NCBI RefSeq assembly: GCF_000802965.1
Contig: NZ_JSAK01000008.1
Coordinates: 349,220-413,219 of the forward strand
Origin: Pseudomonas fluorescens
Lineage (GTDB): Bacteria > Pseudomonadota > Gammaproteobacteria > Pseudomonadales > Pseudomonadaceae
Direction of reading: 5' to 3'
DNA length: 64,000 nucleotides
Position 1 is the stretch's first letter. Each line of letters opens with the position of its first letter. The position numbers and the translations under genes were made by a program. Below, in pieces: positions 36,136 to 45,619 of the stretch. A model generated the notes under the pieces. The model was given only the letters and a program-made list of their open reading frames with translations. It ran no database searches and was not told where the DNA came from.

Positions 36136-36741
36136 ATGACCGAACCTGCGCTGCTCCCTCGCCCGCAACTTCGACGCATGCTGCGCAAGGCCCGCCGCGC
36201 ACTGACACCCAGCCAACAGCGCCAGGCTGCTCGCGGGTTGTACAAGCAATTGGCCCAGCAACCGCTGTTTCGCCGCGCAAAACACATTTCTCTTTATTTG
36301 CCGACCGACGGTGAAATCGACCCGCGCCTGTTGCTGCGTGCCGCTCAACGTCGCGGCAAGGCCACCTATCTGCCGGTATTGAGCGCCTGGCCGCGAACCA
36401 AAATGGTGTTCCAGCGGATTCGTCCCGGCGAGAAACTCAAACCCAATCGCTTCCGCATTCTCGAACCCCGGCACAACCTCGCCCGGCAACGTAAAGTCTG
36501 GGCGCTGGATCTTGTGCTGCTGCCGTTGGTAGGGTTTGACGATGTTGGCGGGCGCCTGGGCATGGGTGGCGGCTTTTATGATCGCAGTCTGGCTTATCTG
36601 GCGCGCCGTAATGACTGGCGCAAGCCGACGTTGCTGGGGCTGGCCCATGAATGTCAGAAGGTGGAACGATTGGCTCAAGCGAGCTGGGATGTACCGTTGC
36701 AAGGAACGGTGACGGACAAGGCCTGGTATTACGCAGGCTAG
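36136..36741 (+). CDS. fau: 5-formyltetrahydrofolate cyclo-ligase
   Basis: 201-residue ATP-dependent enzyme that converts 5-formyl-THF to 5,10-methenyl-THF. The N-terminal region is QLRRMLRKARRALTPSQQRQ, the substrate region KHISLYLPTDGEIDPRLLL, and the phosphate-binding block LVLLPLVGFDDVGGRLGMGG followed by GFYDRSLAYL. Full length. It is downstream of 6S RNA (ygfA position in E. coli), but a strong terminator intervenes, so it may have its own promoter. Confidence 0.95.
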   Translation: MTEPALLPRPQLRRMLRKARRALTPSQQRQAARGLYKQLAQQPLFRRAKHISLYLPTDGEIDPRLLLRAAQRRGKATYLPVLSAWPRTKMVFQRIRPGEKLKPNRFRILEPRHNLARQRKVWALDLVLLPLVGFDDVGGRLGMGGGFYDRSLAYLARRNDWRKPTLLGLAHECQKVERLAQASWDVPLQGTVTDKAWYYAG

Positions 36742-36776
36742 ACGCCACTGGAATCAGCGGCGTCGGAAAGAAAGGC

Positions 36777-36932
36777 TCAGCGCTTGAACGCGGTCGACTG
36801 CTGTTGCAACTGTGCCACTTCGACCGGTGCATCGGTCTTGTTGGCCCACAGGCTTTGGGCATAGCCAGTGGTTACGACGCCGAGGCCGAACAAAATGACC
36901 AAAATCCATAGTAAATCCGGTTTGCGTTTCAT
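36777..36932 (-). CDS. 51-residue small membrane-anchored protein, unknown function
   Basis: A short frame reads MKRKPDLLWILVILFGLGVV, then TTGYAQSLWANKTDAPVEVA, ending QQQSTAFKR. It has two lysines and an arginine followed by one hydrophobic span (about residues 8-25), so it is either an N-in anchored peptide or a secreted peptide cleaved near YAQ-SLW. GGGGGG lies six bases before the ATG, a strong ribosome site. Codon use (GGC, GTC, CTG, ACC) is like the neighbouring genes. It is convergent with fau. I believe a peptide of this kind is common in pseudomonads but cannot name it. Confidence 0.72.
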   Translation of the reverse strand: MKRKPDLLWILVILFGLGVVTTGYAQSLWANKTDAPVEVAQLQQQSTAFKR

Positions 36933-37129
36933 CGATTGCCCCCCAAAGGCACATCAACACGATGACAGCAGCGGTTTCCGTTTTGTAGGCCGTGCAGCAG
37001 CGTCAAGCTCTAAAGGCCGGCATTTTGCGGCAACGTGAACCGCTGCGCAAATGCTGGCGTCAACCGACTGTCGGTTTGTCATAAAATTGCCCGACAACCT
37101 GCCCACTGACCTCGCAAGGAGCAAAAAAC

Positions 37130-37579
37130 ATGGCTTATTGGCTGATGAAATCCGAGCCCGACGAACTCTCGATCAAAGGCCTGGAGAAGCTCGGCCGAGC
37201 GCGCTGGGACGGGGTTCGCAACTATCAGGCGCGTAATTTTCTGCGGGCGATGGCGGTAGGAGACGAGTTCTTTTTCTACCACTCCAGCTGCCCCGAGCCG
37301 GGGATTGCCGGGATCGGCAAGATTGTCGAGGCGGCTTACCCGGATCCGACGGCGCTGGAGCCCGAGAGCCATTACTTCGATCCAAAGGCCACTGCAGAGA
37401 AAAATGCCTGGAGCGCGATCGATGTCGAGCACGTCGAGACGTTTCCCAGGATATTGAAGCTGGATTATCTCAAGCAGCAGACGGCGTTGGCTGAGATGCC
37501 GCTGGTGCAGAAGGGCTCGCGGCTGTCGGTGATGCCGGTGACGGCTGAGCAGTGGGCGGCGGTTAAAGCTTTGCGTTGA
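37130..37579 (+). CDS. EVE domain-containing protein
   Basis: 149-residue single EVE (PUA-like) domain: MAYWLMKSEPDELSIKGLEK, RWDGVRNYQARNFLRAM, GDEFFFYHSSCPEPGIAGIG. EVE domains read modified bases in nucleic acids; stand-alone housekeeping versions such as this have no settled role. The start ATG at 37130 has AAGGAG ten bases upstream. It is monocistronic, with a REP after the stop. Confidence 0.93.
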   Translation: MAYWLMKSEPDELSIKGLEKLGRARWDGVRNYQARNFLRAMAVGDEFFFYHSSCPEPGIAGIGKIVEAAYPDPTALEPESHYFDPKATAEKNAWSAIDVEHVETFPRILKLDYLKQQTALAEMPLVQKGSRLSVMPVTAEQWAAVKALR

Positions 37580-37585
37580 AACGCC

Positions 37586-37662
37586 AAAAGATCGCAGCCT
37601 TCGGCAGCTCCTACAGGAGTACGCGTTACCTTGTAGGAGCTGCCGAAGGCTGCGATCTTTTG
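37586..37662. repeat. REP doublet, family D
   Basis: AAAAGATCGCAGCCTTCGGC at 37586 and inverse GAGCTGCCGAAGGCTGCGAT ending about 37657 lie between two convergent genes. Confidence 0.9.
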
Positions 37663-37686
37663 ATTTTCAATCAGAGAAAGTAAGTC

Positions 37687-38094
37687 TTATTGAATGATCA
37701 GGTTGTTGAACAACAAATCCTCAACCACCGGCTTGCCGGTTTCGTCGTTCATGACTTGCTGGGTTTGCTTTAACGCTTCCTGACGCAGTTTTTCCTTGGC
37801 TTCGACGTTGTTCATCGTTTCGGTGGTCTGCTGGGCAAACAACGCCACCAGTTGATTGCGAATCAACGGTTCGTTGGCTTTCACTGCTTTGGTCGCCTCA
37901 TCACCGGTCACCCGCAACGCCACATCAGCCTTGTAGACCTTGAGCTTCGGCGTGCCGTCCAGCCCATAGTTGCCCACGAATGGCGGGCTCAGGGTTATGT
38001 AATTGACCTTCGGCGCCGCATCTTCCTTGGCCTCTTCGGCCACCGCTGCCACAGGCAGGGACAGGGCCAGCATCAACATGATCCACGCTTTCAC
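37687..38094 (-). CDS. FliL-domain periplasmic protein
   Basis: 135 residues beginning at a GTG (38094) that has GGAG seven bases upstream. The signal peptide is VKAWIMLMLALSLPVAAVAE, cleaved near AVA-EEAK. The remainder is FliL-like: YITLSPPFVGNYGLDGTPKL, KVYKADVALRVTGDEATKAV, then LIRNQLVALFAQQTTETMNN and VEDLLFNNLIIQ. Flagellar FliL is normally anchored by a transmembrane helix and encoded in a flagellar operon; this one looks secreted and stands alone, so a non-flagellar role is likely. It is divergent from the quinone oxidoreductase gene. Confidence 0.82.
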   Translation of the reverse strand: MKAWIMLMLALSLPVAAVAEEAKEDAAPKVNYITLSPPFVGNYGLDGTPKLKVYKADVALRVTGDEATKAVKANEPLIRNQLVALFAQQTTETMNNVEAKEKLRQEALKQTQQVMNDETGKPVVEDLLFNNLIIQ

Positions 38095-38244
38095 AATTCG
38101 CTCCTTATCCGGTTTGCGGCCTAGCATAACGACCCGCCGCTCAAGCACAAGCTTATGGCTGACTATCAGGGTCGGGCATGCTCGTTGACCCATCGACTCA
38201 CACACCTACACTTATCGGCCATCACTCCCAAAGGAATAGCCCTG

Positions 38245-39222
38245 ATGAAAGCCGTGCTGTGCAAAGCCTTCGGCCCTGCCGAATCGCTGGTGCTGGAAGA
38301 CGTCGCCAGTCCTGTCGCGAAGAAGAACGAAATCCTGCTGGACGTGCACGCCGCCGGGGTGAATTTCCCGGACACGCTGATCATCGAAGGCAAGTATCAG
38401 TTCAAACCACCCTTCCCGTTTTCCCCGGGTGGCGAAGCGTCTGGTGTTGTCAGCGCGGTGGGCGAGAAGGTCAGTCACCTGACAGTCGGGGACCGTGTCA
38501 TGGCCCTTACCGGCTGGGGCAGCTTTGCCGAGCAGGTCGCCGTACCGGGTTACAACGTGTTGCCCATTCCACCCTCCATGGACTTCAACACCGCCGCCGC
38601 CTTCAGCATGACCTACGGCACCTCGATGCATGCGCTCAAGCAACGCGGCAACCTGCAACCGGGCGAAACCCTGCTGGTGCTCGGCGCCTCCGGCGGTGTC
38701 GGCCTGGCCGCTGTAGAAATCGGCAAAGCCATGGGCGCCCGCGTCATCGCCGCCGCCAGCAGCGCCGAAAAACTCGCCGTGGCCAAGGCCGCAGGTGCCG
38801 ATGAACTGATCAACTACAGCGAAACCAGCCTCAAGGACGAAATCAAACGCCTGACCGACGGCCAGGGCGCCGACGTGATCTACGACCCGGTGGGCGGTGA
38901 CCTGTTCGACCAGGCCATCCGCGCCATCGCCTGGAACGGTCGCTTGCTGGTGGTCGGCTTCGCCAGCGGCCGCATCCCGGAGCTGCCGGTGAATTTGGCG
39001 CTGCTCAAGGGTGCAGCGGTGCTCGGCGTGTTCTGGGGCTCGTTTGCCCAACGCCAACCTCAAGACAACGCCGCGAACTTCCAGCAACTGTTTGGCTGGT
39101 TCGCCGAAGGCAAGTTGAAGCCGCTGGTGTCGCAGGTGTATCCCCTGAGCAATGCGGCGCAGGCGATCAATGATCTGGGGCAGCGTAAAGCGGTCGGGAA
39201 AGTGGTGGTTCAGGTTCGCTGA
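38245..39222 (+). CDS. NADPH:quinone oxidoreductase (zinc-free MDR family)
   Basis: 325-residue medium-chain reductase. The GroES-like N-terminal domain (MKAVLCKAFGPAESLVLEDV, GVNFPDTLIIEGKYQFKPPF, FPFSPGGEASGVV) lacks the zinc cysteines of alcohol dehydrogenases. The Rossmann motif is LVLGASGGVGLAAVEIGKAM (about 145-165), with YDPVGGDLFDQAIRAIAWNG further on. It reduces quinones or enones with NADPH. The start at 38245 follows AAAGGAATAG; the earlier in-frame ATG is 30 codons upstream and has no family match. Confidence 0.92.
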   Translation: MKAVLCKAFGPAESLVLEDVASPVAKKNEILLDVHAAGVNFPDTLIIEGKYQFKPPFPFSPGGEASGVVSAVGEKVSHLTVGDRVMALTGWGSFAEQVAVPGYNVLPIPPSMDFNTAAAFSMTYGTSMHALKQRGNLQPGETLLVLGASGGVGLAAVEIGKAMGARVIAAASSAEKLAVAKAAGADELINYSETSLKDEIKRLTDGQGADVIYDPVGGDLFDQAIRAIAWNGRLLVVGFASGRIPELPVNLALLKGAAVLGVFWGSFAQRQPQDNAANFQQLFGWFAEGKLKPLVSQVYPLSNAAQAINDLGQRKAVGKVVVQVR

Positions 39223-39235
39223 ATCTGTGCATGAC

Positions 39236-39276
39236 AAAAAAGGCCAGAACAACTGACATGGTTGTTCTGGCCTTTT
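39236..39276. terminator. Bidirectional terminator between convergent genes
   Basis: A 12-bp perfect stem, GGCCAGAACAAC (39242-39253) with GTTGTTCTGGCC (39261-39272), has A6 on the left and T4 on the right. It serves the quinone reductase gene (+) and the TonB-domain gene (-). Confidence 0.92.
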
Positions 39277-39287
39277 CGCTTATATGA

Positions 39288-39902
39288 CTAGAGCAACTTC
39301 CGAATATCCTGCGGCAAATACCTCACGTACCTGGAAACAGGGTTATTCAGACACTCCCTGACGATGATCGGCACCTTTCTGTTCAGCTTGGCTATCAACG
39401 CCAGACGTCGTTCATCGGTCAGCGTTGTCACAGAAAACGCGTTCGACAGATAAGCACGCGTGTAGTGGAACGCGGGAGTGTCTACCCAAGCGAGTTCCGG
39501 GGTACGAACGGTGATCTCGTTGAGATCCCGACATTTCAATTCCTTGAGCCATTTATTGAGGTGAATAGGCAGCGACCAATCGTATCCAAAAACCATCGGC
39601 GCAATCACTTCTTGCTCGGCGGGTTTCTCACCTTCGACCGTCCATGCCTTGAACCGCCACTGATCTATCGCAACCCTGGTCGCCTCCGCCAGGTCAGGAT
39701 GATCGCTTTGCAGAATGCTCACCTTGCTCACCGAACCATCGGCACTGACTGTAAATTTGACCCGCACATCACCGATGATCCCGGCCCGTTGCAGTGCCGG
39801 CGGGTAAATGGGCTTGGGATTGTTCTCCGGTATCAGGAAAACCTCCCCGGCCCGGATTTCACCAGATATCGCCAGCATGAGCATCAACACAAACCACCGC
39901 AT
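39288..39902 (-). CDS. TonB C-terminal domain protein with signal sequence
   Basis: 204 residues. The N-terminus MRWFVLMLMLAISGEIRAGE is a signal peptide or short anchor. Residues about 30-95 match the TonB C-terminal fold: PIYPPALQRAGIIGDVRVKF, TVSADGSVSKVSILQSDHPD, ATRVAIDQWRFKAWTVEGE. The remaining 100 residues are unfamiliar. There is no proline-rich periplasmic linker and no exbBD nearby, so it is probably not a canonical energy transducer. The start at 39902 has GGGAGG seven bases upstream; an ATG ten codons earlier lacks a hydrophobic start. Confidence 0.8.
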   Translation of the reverse strand: MRWFVLMLMLAISGEIRAGEVFLIPENNPKPIYPPALQRAGIIGDVRVKFTVSADGSVSKVSILQSDHPDLAEATRVAIDQWRFKAWTVEGEKPAEQEVIAPMVFGYDWSLPIHLNKWLKELKCRDLNEITVRTPELAWVDTPAFHYTRAYLSNAFSVTTLTDERRLALIAKLNRKVPIIVRECLNNPVSRYVRYLPQDIRKLL

Positions 39903-40083
39903 AAACCCTCCCCTTCGCACCTGAAATGCCATGTCTGGCAGCAGGACAAAGGGTAAAGATCGAGGGCTTTGAGCTGAAGGTCATGGCTTCCGGGAAAAGC
40001 GCAGGACATTTCCCAAAGTCCCGCCTTAATTCGGACAATTCAGATGCATTAAAACGATGGAGTGAACATTTCCTACGCTTGTC

Positions 40084-40752
40084 TCAGACAAGCGGAGCAC
40101 TCGTTTGCTCGAGCTTTGATTTGCAGCGCTTGAGCCGCGCCTCCAGATTCCGGTCTGGCATGGCATGGCTACGCAAGGCGTGGGCGGTCTGTTCGACATA
40201 ATCGCGAGTGGTGCCGTAGCGCCCGCAAGCGTTTTCGAACACGTGGCTCAGCACGTGGTCCGGCAAGTTGCCGGCATAACTGGGCAGATGCCGCTCCAGA
40301 ACAAACCCCAGCGCCTGAACCTGGCTGCCGTCTTCAAGTCGGCAGTTGAGCCAGTGCGGGCGATAGGATGGGAATGGCATTTCCCTTTTCCACAGCGCAT
40401 ACAGCGAAGCGTCCAGTTGTTCTTCCGGCAAGCGGTAGGCAAAGCCGCTGCATGAACCACCGCGATCCAGGCCAAACACCAGGCCGGGCATTTCCGGCGT
40501 GCCGCGATGTTCGTGGGACCACAGGTATAAACCGCGATGGTAGCCATGCACCCGCCCGCGAACCCGTTCAACCGCCGTGCACTCGGGACGCCAGATCAGT
40601 GAGCCGTAAGCAAACAACCACACCGGCCCACCCTTGTGGCGCGCCATGGTCGATTGCATTGAGCTGAGTAATTGTTCGTGCGTGAGCTGCGGCCCCAGAT
40701 CGAGCCGCGGAGGGTAAGCCAGATTCAAAATGGACGATTCAATGGCGCTCAT
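40084..40752 (-). CDS. ChaC-type gamma-glutamylcyclotransferase
   Basis: 222-residue member of the ChaC/GCG family that cleaves glutathione to 5-oxoproline and Cys-Gly. The substrate loop is VWLFAYGSLIWRPECTAVER. Family blocks follow: GYHRGLYLWSHEHRGTPEMP, GLVFGLDRGGSCSGFAYRLP, and LWKREMPFPSYRPHW with the catalytic Glu. Full length for the bacterial enzyme. An AT-rich, palindrome-rich segment lies upstream. Confidence 0.93.
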   Translation of the reverse strand: MSAIESSILNLAYPPRLDLGPQLTHEQLLSSMQSTMARHKGGPVWLFAYGSLIWRPECTAVERVRGRVHGYHRGLYLWSHEHRGTPEMPGLVFGLDRGGSCSGFAYRLPEEQLDASLYALWKREMPFPSYRPHWLNCRLEDGSQVQALGFVLERHLPSYAGNLPDHVLSHVFENACGRYGTTRDYVEQTAHALRSHAMPDRNLEARLKRCKSKLEQTSAPLV

Positions 40753-40944
40753 GGCGATTAGCGTTCAGCTCCCCGCGGGTGAAGAATTACTTAATAGAAC
40801 GCACCGCTGTAACAATAAGGCACATATGTTTTAAGGCAATTTAAGTGCCATGGCACAGTTCTTAATTAATTGCCTGATTGGAATATAACCTACCGGCATT
40901 TATATGATTTTATAAATACCGATAGGCTATATAGAGAGTTATAA
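40753..40944. promoter_or_regulatory. AT-rich, palindrome-rich control region upstream of chaC-like gene
   Basis: These 192 bp are unusually AT-rich for the window. They include a perfect 12-bp palindrome GTGCCATGGCAC (40845-40856), a hairpin with arms ACCGGCATTTATA and TTATAAATACCG (about 40891-40922) and the 8-bp palindrome CTATATAG (40928-40935). No coding frame is convincing. It probably holds the promoter of the ChaC gene and one or more operators. Confidence 0.5.
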
Positions 40945-41049
40945 CCTGTAGGAGCGAGCCCTGCTCGCGATGGTCGTAAAACGATTACGATGGAAACCTG
41001 ATACCCCGCGGTGCTCTCAGGTTCATCGCGAGCAGGCTCGCTCCTACAG
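40945..41049. repeat. REP doublet, family B
   Basis: CCTGTAGGAGCGAGCCCTGC at 40945 and inverse CGCGAGCAGGCTCGCTCCTA at 41027. The left copy has an extra C relative to other members. It follows the ferredoxin-reductase gene. Confidence 0.88.
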
Positions 41050-41087
41050 TGGAGAACAGCATCAGGATCGCAGCACGAGAGCGAGGT

Positions 41088-42056
41088 TCAGGAGCGTGGG
41101 GCGTAGGCAAATACGTCGGCGCGCATTTGATGGGCGTCCATCCCGGCCTCGACCAGCGCATCCAGCGTGCCGTAGACCATGGCCGGTGAACCACTGGCGT
41201 ACACGTGCAAGGTCTTGAGATCGGGAAAGTCTTCGCAAACGGCTTCATGCAACATGCCGCAGCGCCCCTGCCAACCGCATTGATCGCTGACGACTTTATG
41301 CAGGAACAGGTTGGGCAGCTTCAGCCACTCGTCCCAATGTTCGATTTCATAAAAGTCTTCAGGGCGACGCACGCCCCAGTACAGGTGCACCGGATGTTTG
41401 AAGCCCGTGGCGCGGCAATGCTCGATCAGGCCATGGACCTGGCCCATGCCAGTGCCCGCAGCGATCAACACCAACGGACCGTCGGGCAACTCGGCCAGGT
41501 GCGTATCACCGAACGGCATGTCAATGCGCACCATCGTGTCGCGTTGCAGCTGTTCGATCAGGTTCAGTGCACTGGCTTCGCGCGCCAGCACATGGATTTC
41601 CAGATCACGCCCGGAGGACGGCGCCGAGGCCAGGGAAAAGGACGACTTGTCGCCGTTGTCCCGATGAATCATCAGGTACTGACCGGCGTGATAACGCGGT
41701 GGCTTGCCGGCCGGTGCCCGCAGTCGCACCCGCCAGGTATCACCGCCGACGTCGGTGCAGCTGGTGACCTGACACGACAGACTGCGCACCGGCAATTCTC
41801 CCAGCGCGAGCACGCCATCCCACAGCACGATGCAGTCTTCCAGCGGCTCTGCTATGCAAGTGTAGAACTCGCCATGGTCACGCACATTGCCCGCCTGCTT
41901 GACGCGCCCTTCCACCAGCAACGCGGCACACACGTGGCAGTTGCCGTTGCGACAGCTTTGCGGGCATTCATAGCCCAGACGGCGTGCGCCATCGAGAATC
42001 CGCTCGCCGGGCAAAATATCCAGCACCGCGCCGGAGGGCTGCAAGGTTACACGCAT
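41088..42056 (-). CDS. 2Fe-2S ferredoxin-NAD(P)H reductase (CDP-6-deoxy-delta-3,4-glucoseen reductase-like)
   Basis: 322-residue electron-transfer flavoprotein. A plant-type ferredoxin domain (1-90) has its cluster cysteines at C35, C40, C43 and C67 (CPQSCRNGNCHVC, then FYTCIAEPLED). It is followed by an FAD domain (PPRYHAGQYLMIHR, SSFSLASAP) and an NAD(P) domain (LVLIAAGTGMGQVHGLIEHC). The ATG shares its A with the ubiD stop (TGATG), so the genes are translationally coupled. The sugar-reductase name is a family label; given the coupling to ubiD, an electron-donor role in another pathway is equally plausible. Confidence 0.88.
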   Translation of the reverse strand: MRVTLQPSGAVLDILPGERILDGARRLGYECPQSCRNGNCHVCAALLVEGRVKQAGNVRDHGEFYTCIAEPLEDCIVLWDGVLALGELPVRSLSCQVTSCTDVGGDTWRVRLRAPAGKPPRYHAGQYLMIHRDNGDKSSFSLASAPSSGRDLEIHVLAREASALNLIEQLQRDTMVRIDMPFGDTHLAELPDGPLVLIAAGTGMGQVHGLIEHCRATGFKHPVHLYWGVRRPEDFYEIEHWDEWLKLPNLFLHKVVSDQCGWQGRCGMLHEAVCEDFPDLKTLHVYASGSPAMVYGTLDALVEAGMDAHQMRADVFAYAPRS

Positions 42057-43522
42057 CAATCTATTCCTAACTGATTCCAGATGGCATCGATCCGCTGGGT
42101 CACGGCTTCGTCCTTGACGATTACCCGGCCCCACTCGCGCGTGGTTTCGCCCGGCCATTTATGCGTGGCATCGAGCCCCATCTTCGAGCCCAGGCCGGAC
42201 ACCGGCGAGGCGAAGTCGAGGTAATCGATCGGTGTGTTTTCGATCATCACCGTGTCGCGCTTGGGGTCCATGCGCGTGGTGATGGCCCAAATCACATCGT
42301 TCCAGTCACGTGCGTTGATATCGTCGTCAGTGACGATAACGAACTTGGTGTACATGAACTGTCGCAAAAACGACCAGACACCGAGCATTACCCGCTTGGC
42401 ATGACCCGGATACGACTTCTTCATGGTCACGACGGCCATGCGGTACGAGCAGCCTTCGGGCGGCAGGTAGAAGTCGGTGATCTCCGGGAACTGCTTCTGC
42501 AGAATCGGCACGAACACTTCGTTCAGCGCCACGCCGAGAATAGCCGGCTCATCCGGCGGACGGCCGGTGTAGGTGCTGTGGTAAATCGGTTTGGTCCGGT
42601 GGGTGATGCGCTCGACGGTGAACACCGGAAAGCTGTCGACTTCGTTGTAGTAACCGGTGTGGTCGCCGTACGGGCCTTCATCGGCCATTTCGCCCGGATG
42701 GATCACGCCTTCGAGGATGATTTCGGCGGTGGCCGGCACTTGCAGGTCGTTGCCCCGGCACTTCACCAACTCGGTGCGGTTACCGCGCAAGAGACCTGCG
42801 AAGGCGTATTCGGAGAGGCTGTCGGGCACCGGGGTCACGGCGCCAAGGATGGTCGCCGGGTCAGCACCCAGCGCCACGGCCACCGGGAACGGCTGGCCCG
42901 GATGCTTCTCGCACCACTCGCGGTAATCCAGTGCGCCGCCACGGTGGCTCAGCCAGCGCATGATGACTTTATTGCGGCCAATCACTTGCTGACGGTAGAT
43001 GCCGAGATTCTGCCGGTCCTTGTTCGGGCCTTTGGTGACGGTGAGGCCCCAGGTGATCAGCGGCGCAACGTCGCCCGGCCAGCAGGTCTGCACCGGCAGT
43101 TTCGAGAGATCGACGTCGTCACCTTCAATGACCACTTCCTGGCAGATCGCGTCTTTGACGACTTTTGGCGCCATCGAGATGATCTTGCGGAAAATCGGCA
43201 GCTTGGACCAGGCGTCTTTCAGACCCTTCGGCGGCTCGGGCTCCTTGAGGAATGCCAGCAGCTTGCCGATCTCGCGCAACTCGCTGACCGCTTCGGCGCC
43301 CATGCCCAACGCTACGCGCTCGGGGGTGCCGAACAGGTTGCCGAGCACGGGAATGTCAAAACCCGTGGGCTTTTCGAAAAGCAGGGCCGGGCCCTTGGCG
43401 CGCAAGGTGCGGTCGCAGACCTCGGTCATTTCGAGCACTGGGGACACCGGAACCTGGATGCGCTTGAGTTCGCCGCGCTGTTCCAGGCCGCTGATAAAGT
43501 CGCGCAAGTCGCGATACTGCAT
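42056..43522 (-). CDS. ubiD: 4-hydroxy-3-polyprenylbenzoate decarboxylase UbiD
   Basis: 488-residue prenylated-FMN-dependent decarboxylase of ubiquinone biosynthesis. Recognisable blocks are [60 protein letters not shown] (metal/active-site Glu) and [20 protein letters not shown]. Full length. It forms an operon with the downstream reductase gene through a TGATG junction and is separated from rho by the rho terminator. The cofactor maker UbiX is not in the window. Confidence 0.95.
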   Translation of the reverse strand: MQYRDLRDFISGLEQRGELKRIQVPVSPVLEMTEVCDRTLRAKGPALLFEKPTGFDIPVLGNLFGTPERVALGMGAEAVSELREIGKLLAFLKEPEPPKGLKDAWSKLPIFRKIISMAPKVVKDAICQEVVIEGDDVDLSKLPVQTCWPGDVAPLITWGLTVTKGPNKDRQNLGIYRQQVIGRNKVIMRWLSHRGGALDYREWCEKHPGQPFPVAVALGADPATILGAVTPVPDSLSEYAFAGLLRGNRTELVKCRGNDLQVPATAEIILEGVIHPGEMADEGPYGDHTGYYNEVDSFPVFTVERITHRTKPIYHSTYTGRPPDEPAILGVALNEVFVPILQKQFPEITDFYLPPEGCSYRMAVVTMKKSYPGHAKRVMLGVWSFLRQFMYTKFVIVTDDDINARDWNDVIWAITTRMDPKRDTVMIENTPIDYLDFASPVSGLGSKMGLDATHKWPGETTREWGRVIVKDEAVTQRIDAIWNQLGID

Positions 43523-43622
43523 GCGTAAGCCTCGTGTTGGCCGTGGCGTTCGGGGCAGGCAGTTTAGCGCCGAACCCTTCGGTTCAGAACCACGAACTGC
43601 CGCTTGATCAAAAATCAGATAG

Positions 43623-43649
43623 CAAAAAGCCGGGTTTCCCCGGCTTCTT
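43623..43649 (-). terminator. Rho-independent terminator after rho
   Basis: AGCCGGG (43628-43634) pairs with CCCGGCT (43639-43645), and A5 to the left becomes the U tract. It lies 14 bp after the rho stop codon. Confidence 0.87.
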
Positions 43650-43661
43650 GGCCTGTTCGAC

Positions 43662-44921
<1,260 letters not shown>

Positions 44922-44955
44922 ATAGGAATGACGTAATCATTTATGGAGGGGGGAA

Positions 44956-44974
44956 ATTAAGCTTTTGGCTTAAT
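44956..44974 (-). promoter_or_regulatory. Hairpin in the rho leader
   Basis: ATTAAGC (44956-44962) and GCTTAAT (44968-44974) form a perfect 7-bp stem with a 5-nt loop, 35 bp upstream of the rho start and followed on the coding strand by a C-rich run. In E. coli rho is autoregulated in its leader; this could be part of a similar control, but the link is inference. Confidence 0.4.
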
Positions 44975-45117
44975 GAGGCCGCGCCGCGGAGAAGGCGACA
45001 GGATCGCGTACTTATTCGAAAAGGAGAGCGTCGGCGACGGCTAGCAGGGGGCACTGGAGAAACCAGCGCGGGGCCGAATGTAACACCTGAGTTTCGGAGC
45101 GTCTAGCCCTCAATAAC

Positions 45118-45148
45118 GAAAAAGCCCCGCAATATGCGGGGCCTTTCT
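45118..45148 (-). terminator. Rho-independent terminator after trxA
   Basis: GCCCCGCA (45124-45131) pairs with TGCGGGGC (45135-45142), with AAAAA on the left as the U tract for leftward transcripts. It lies about 25 bp after trxA. Confidence 0.9.
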
Positions 45149-45168
45149 TTGACACGCTACAACGACGC

Positions 45169-45498
45169 TTAGATGTTGGCGTCGAGGAAAGCCGCCAGCT
45201 GCGACTTCGACAGTGCGCCGACCTTGGTCGCTTCAACGTTGCCGTTCTTGAACAGCATCAGGGTCGGGATACCACGCACGCCATGCTTGGCCGGGGTTTC
45301 CTGGTTTTCGTCGATGTTCAGTTTGGCAACGGTCAGCTTGCCTTTGTAAGTCTCGGCAATTTCGTCCAGAACAGGAGCGATCATTTTGCAAGGGCCGCAC
45401 CACTCAGCCCAGTAATCGACCAGTACAGCGCCTTCAGCCTTGAGTACGTCGGCCTCGAAGCTAGCGTCGCTAACGTGTTTGATAAGATCGCTGCTCAT
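45169..45498 (-). CDS. trxA: Thioredoxin 1
   Basis: 109-residue cytoplasmic dithiol reductant. The active site WCGPC is at residues 33-37 in [20 protein letters not shown]. The conserved cis-proline follows [11 protein letters not shown], and the C-terminus ends LAAFLDANI. The start at 45498 has TGGAG eight bases upstream; an upstream in-frame ATG lacks family sequence. It is next to rho, as in other gammaproteobacteria. Confidence 0.97.
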   Translation of the reverse strand: MSSDLIKHVSDASFEADVLKAEGAVLVDYWAEWCGPCKMIAPVLDEIAETYKGKLTVAKLNIDENQETPAKHGVRGIPTLMLFKNGNVEATKVGALSKSQLAAFLDANI

Positions 45499-45619
45499 GG
45501 AATTCTCCAGGGTTGTAAGCAAAAAAACGTGGCCCATCATAGCCGCCCTTCCCCTGTTCAGGAAGCCGCAGATGATTGAGTCTCGCTATGGTGGTCCATG
45601 AGTTTGGGTATAGCCCAAG

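Noticed and set aside
36720..36770. Terminator for fau (GACGCC/GGCGTC hairpin)
   Set aside because: The stem exists but no T tract follows on either strand, so it is not a convincing intrinsic terminator.
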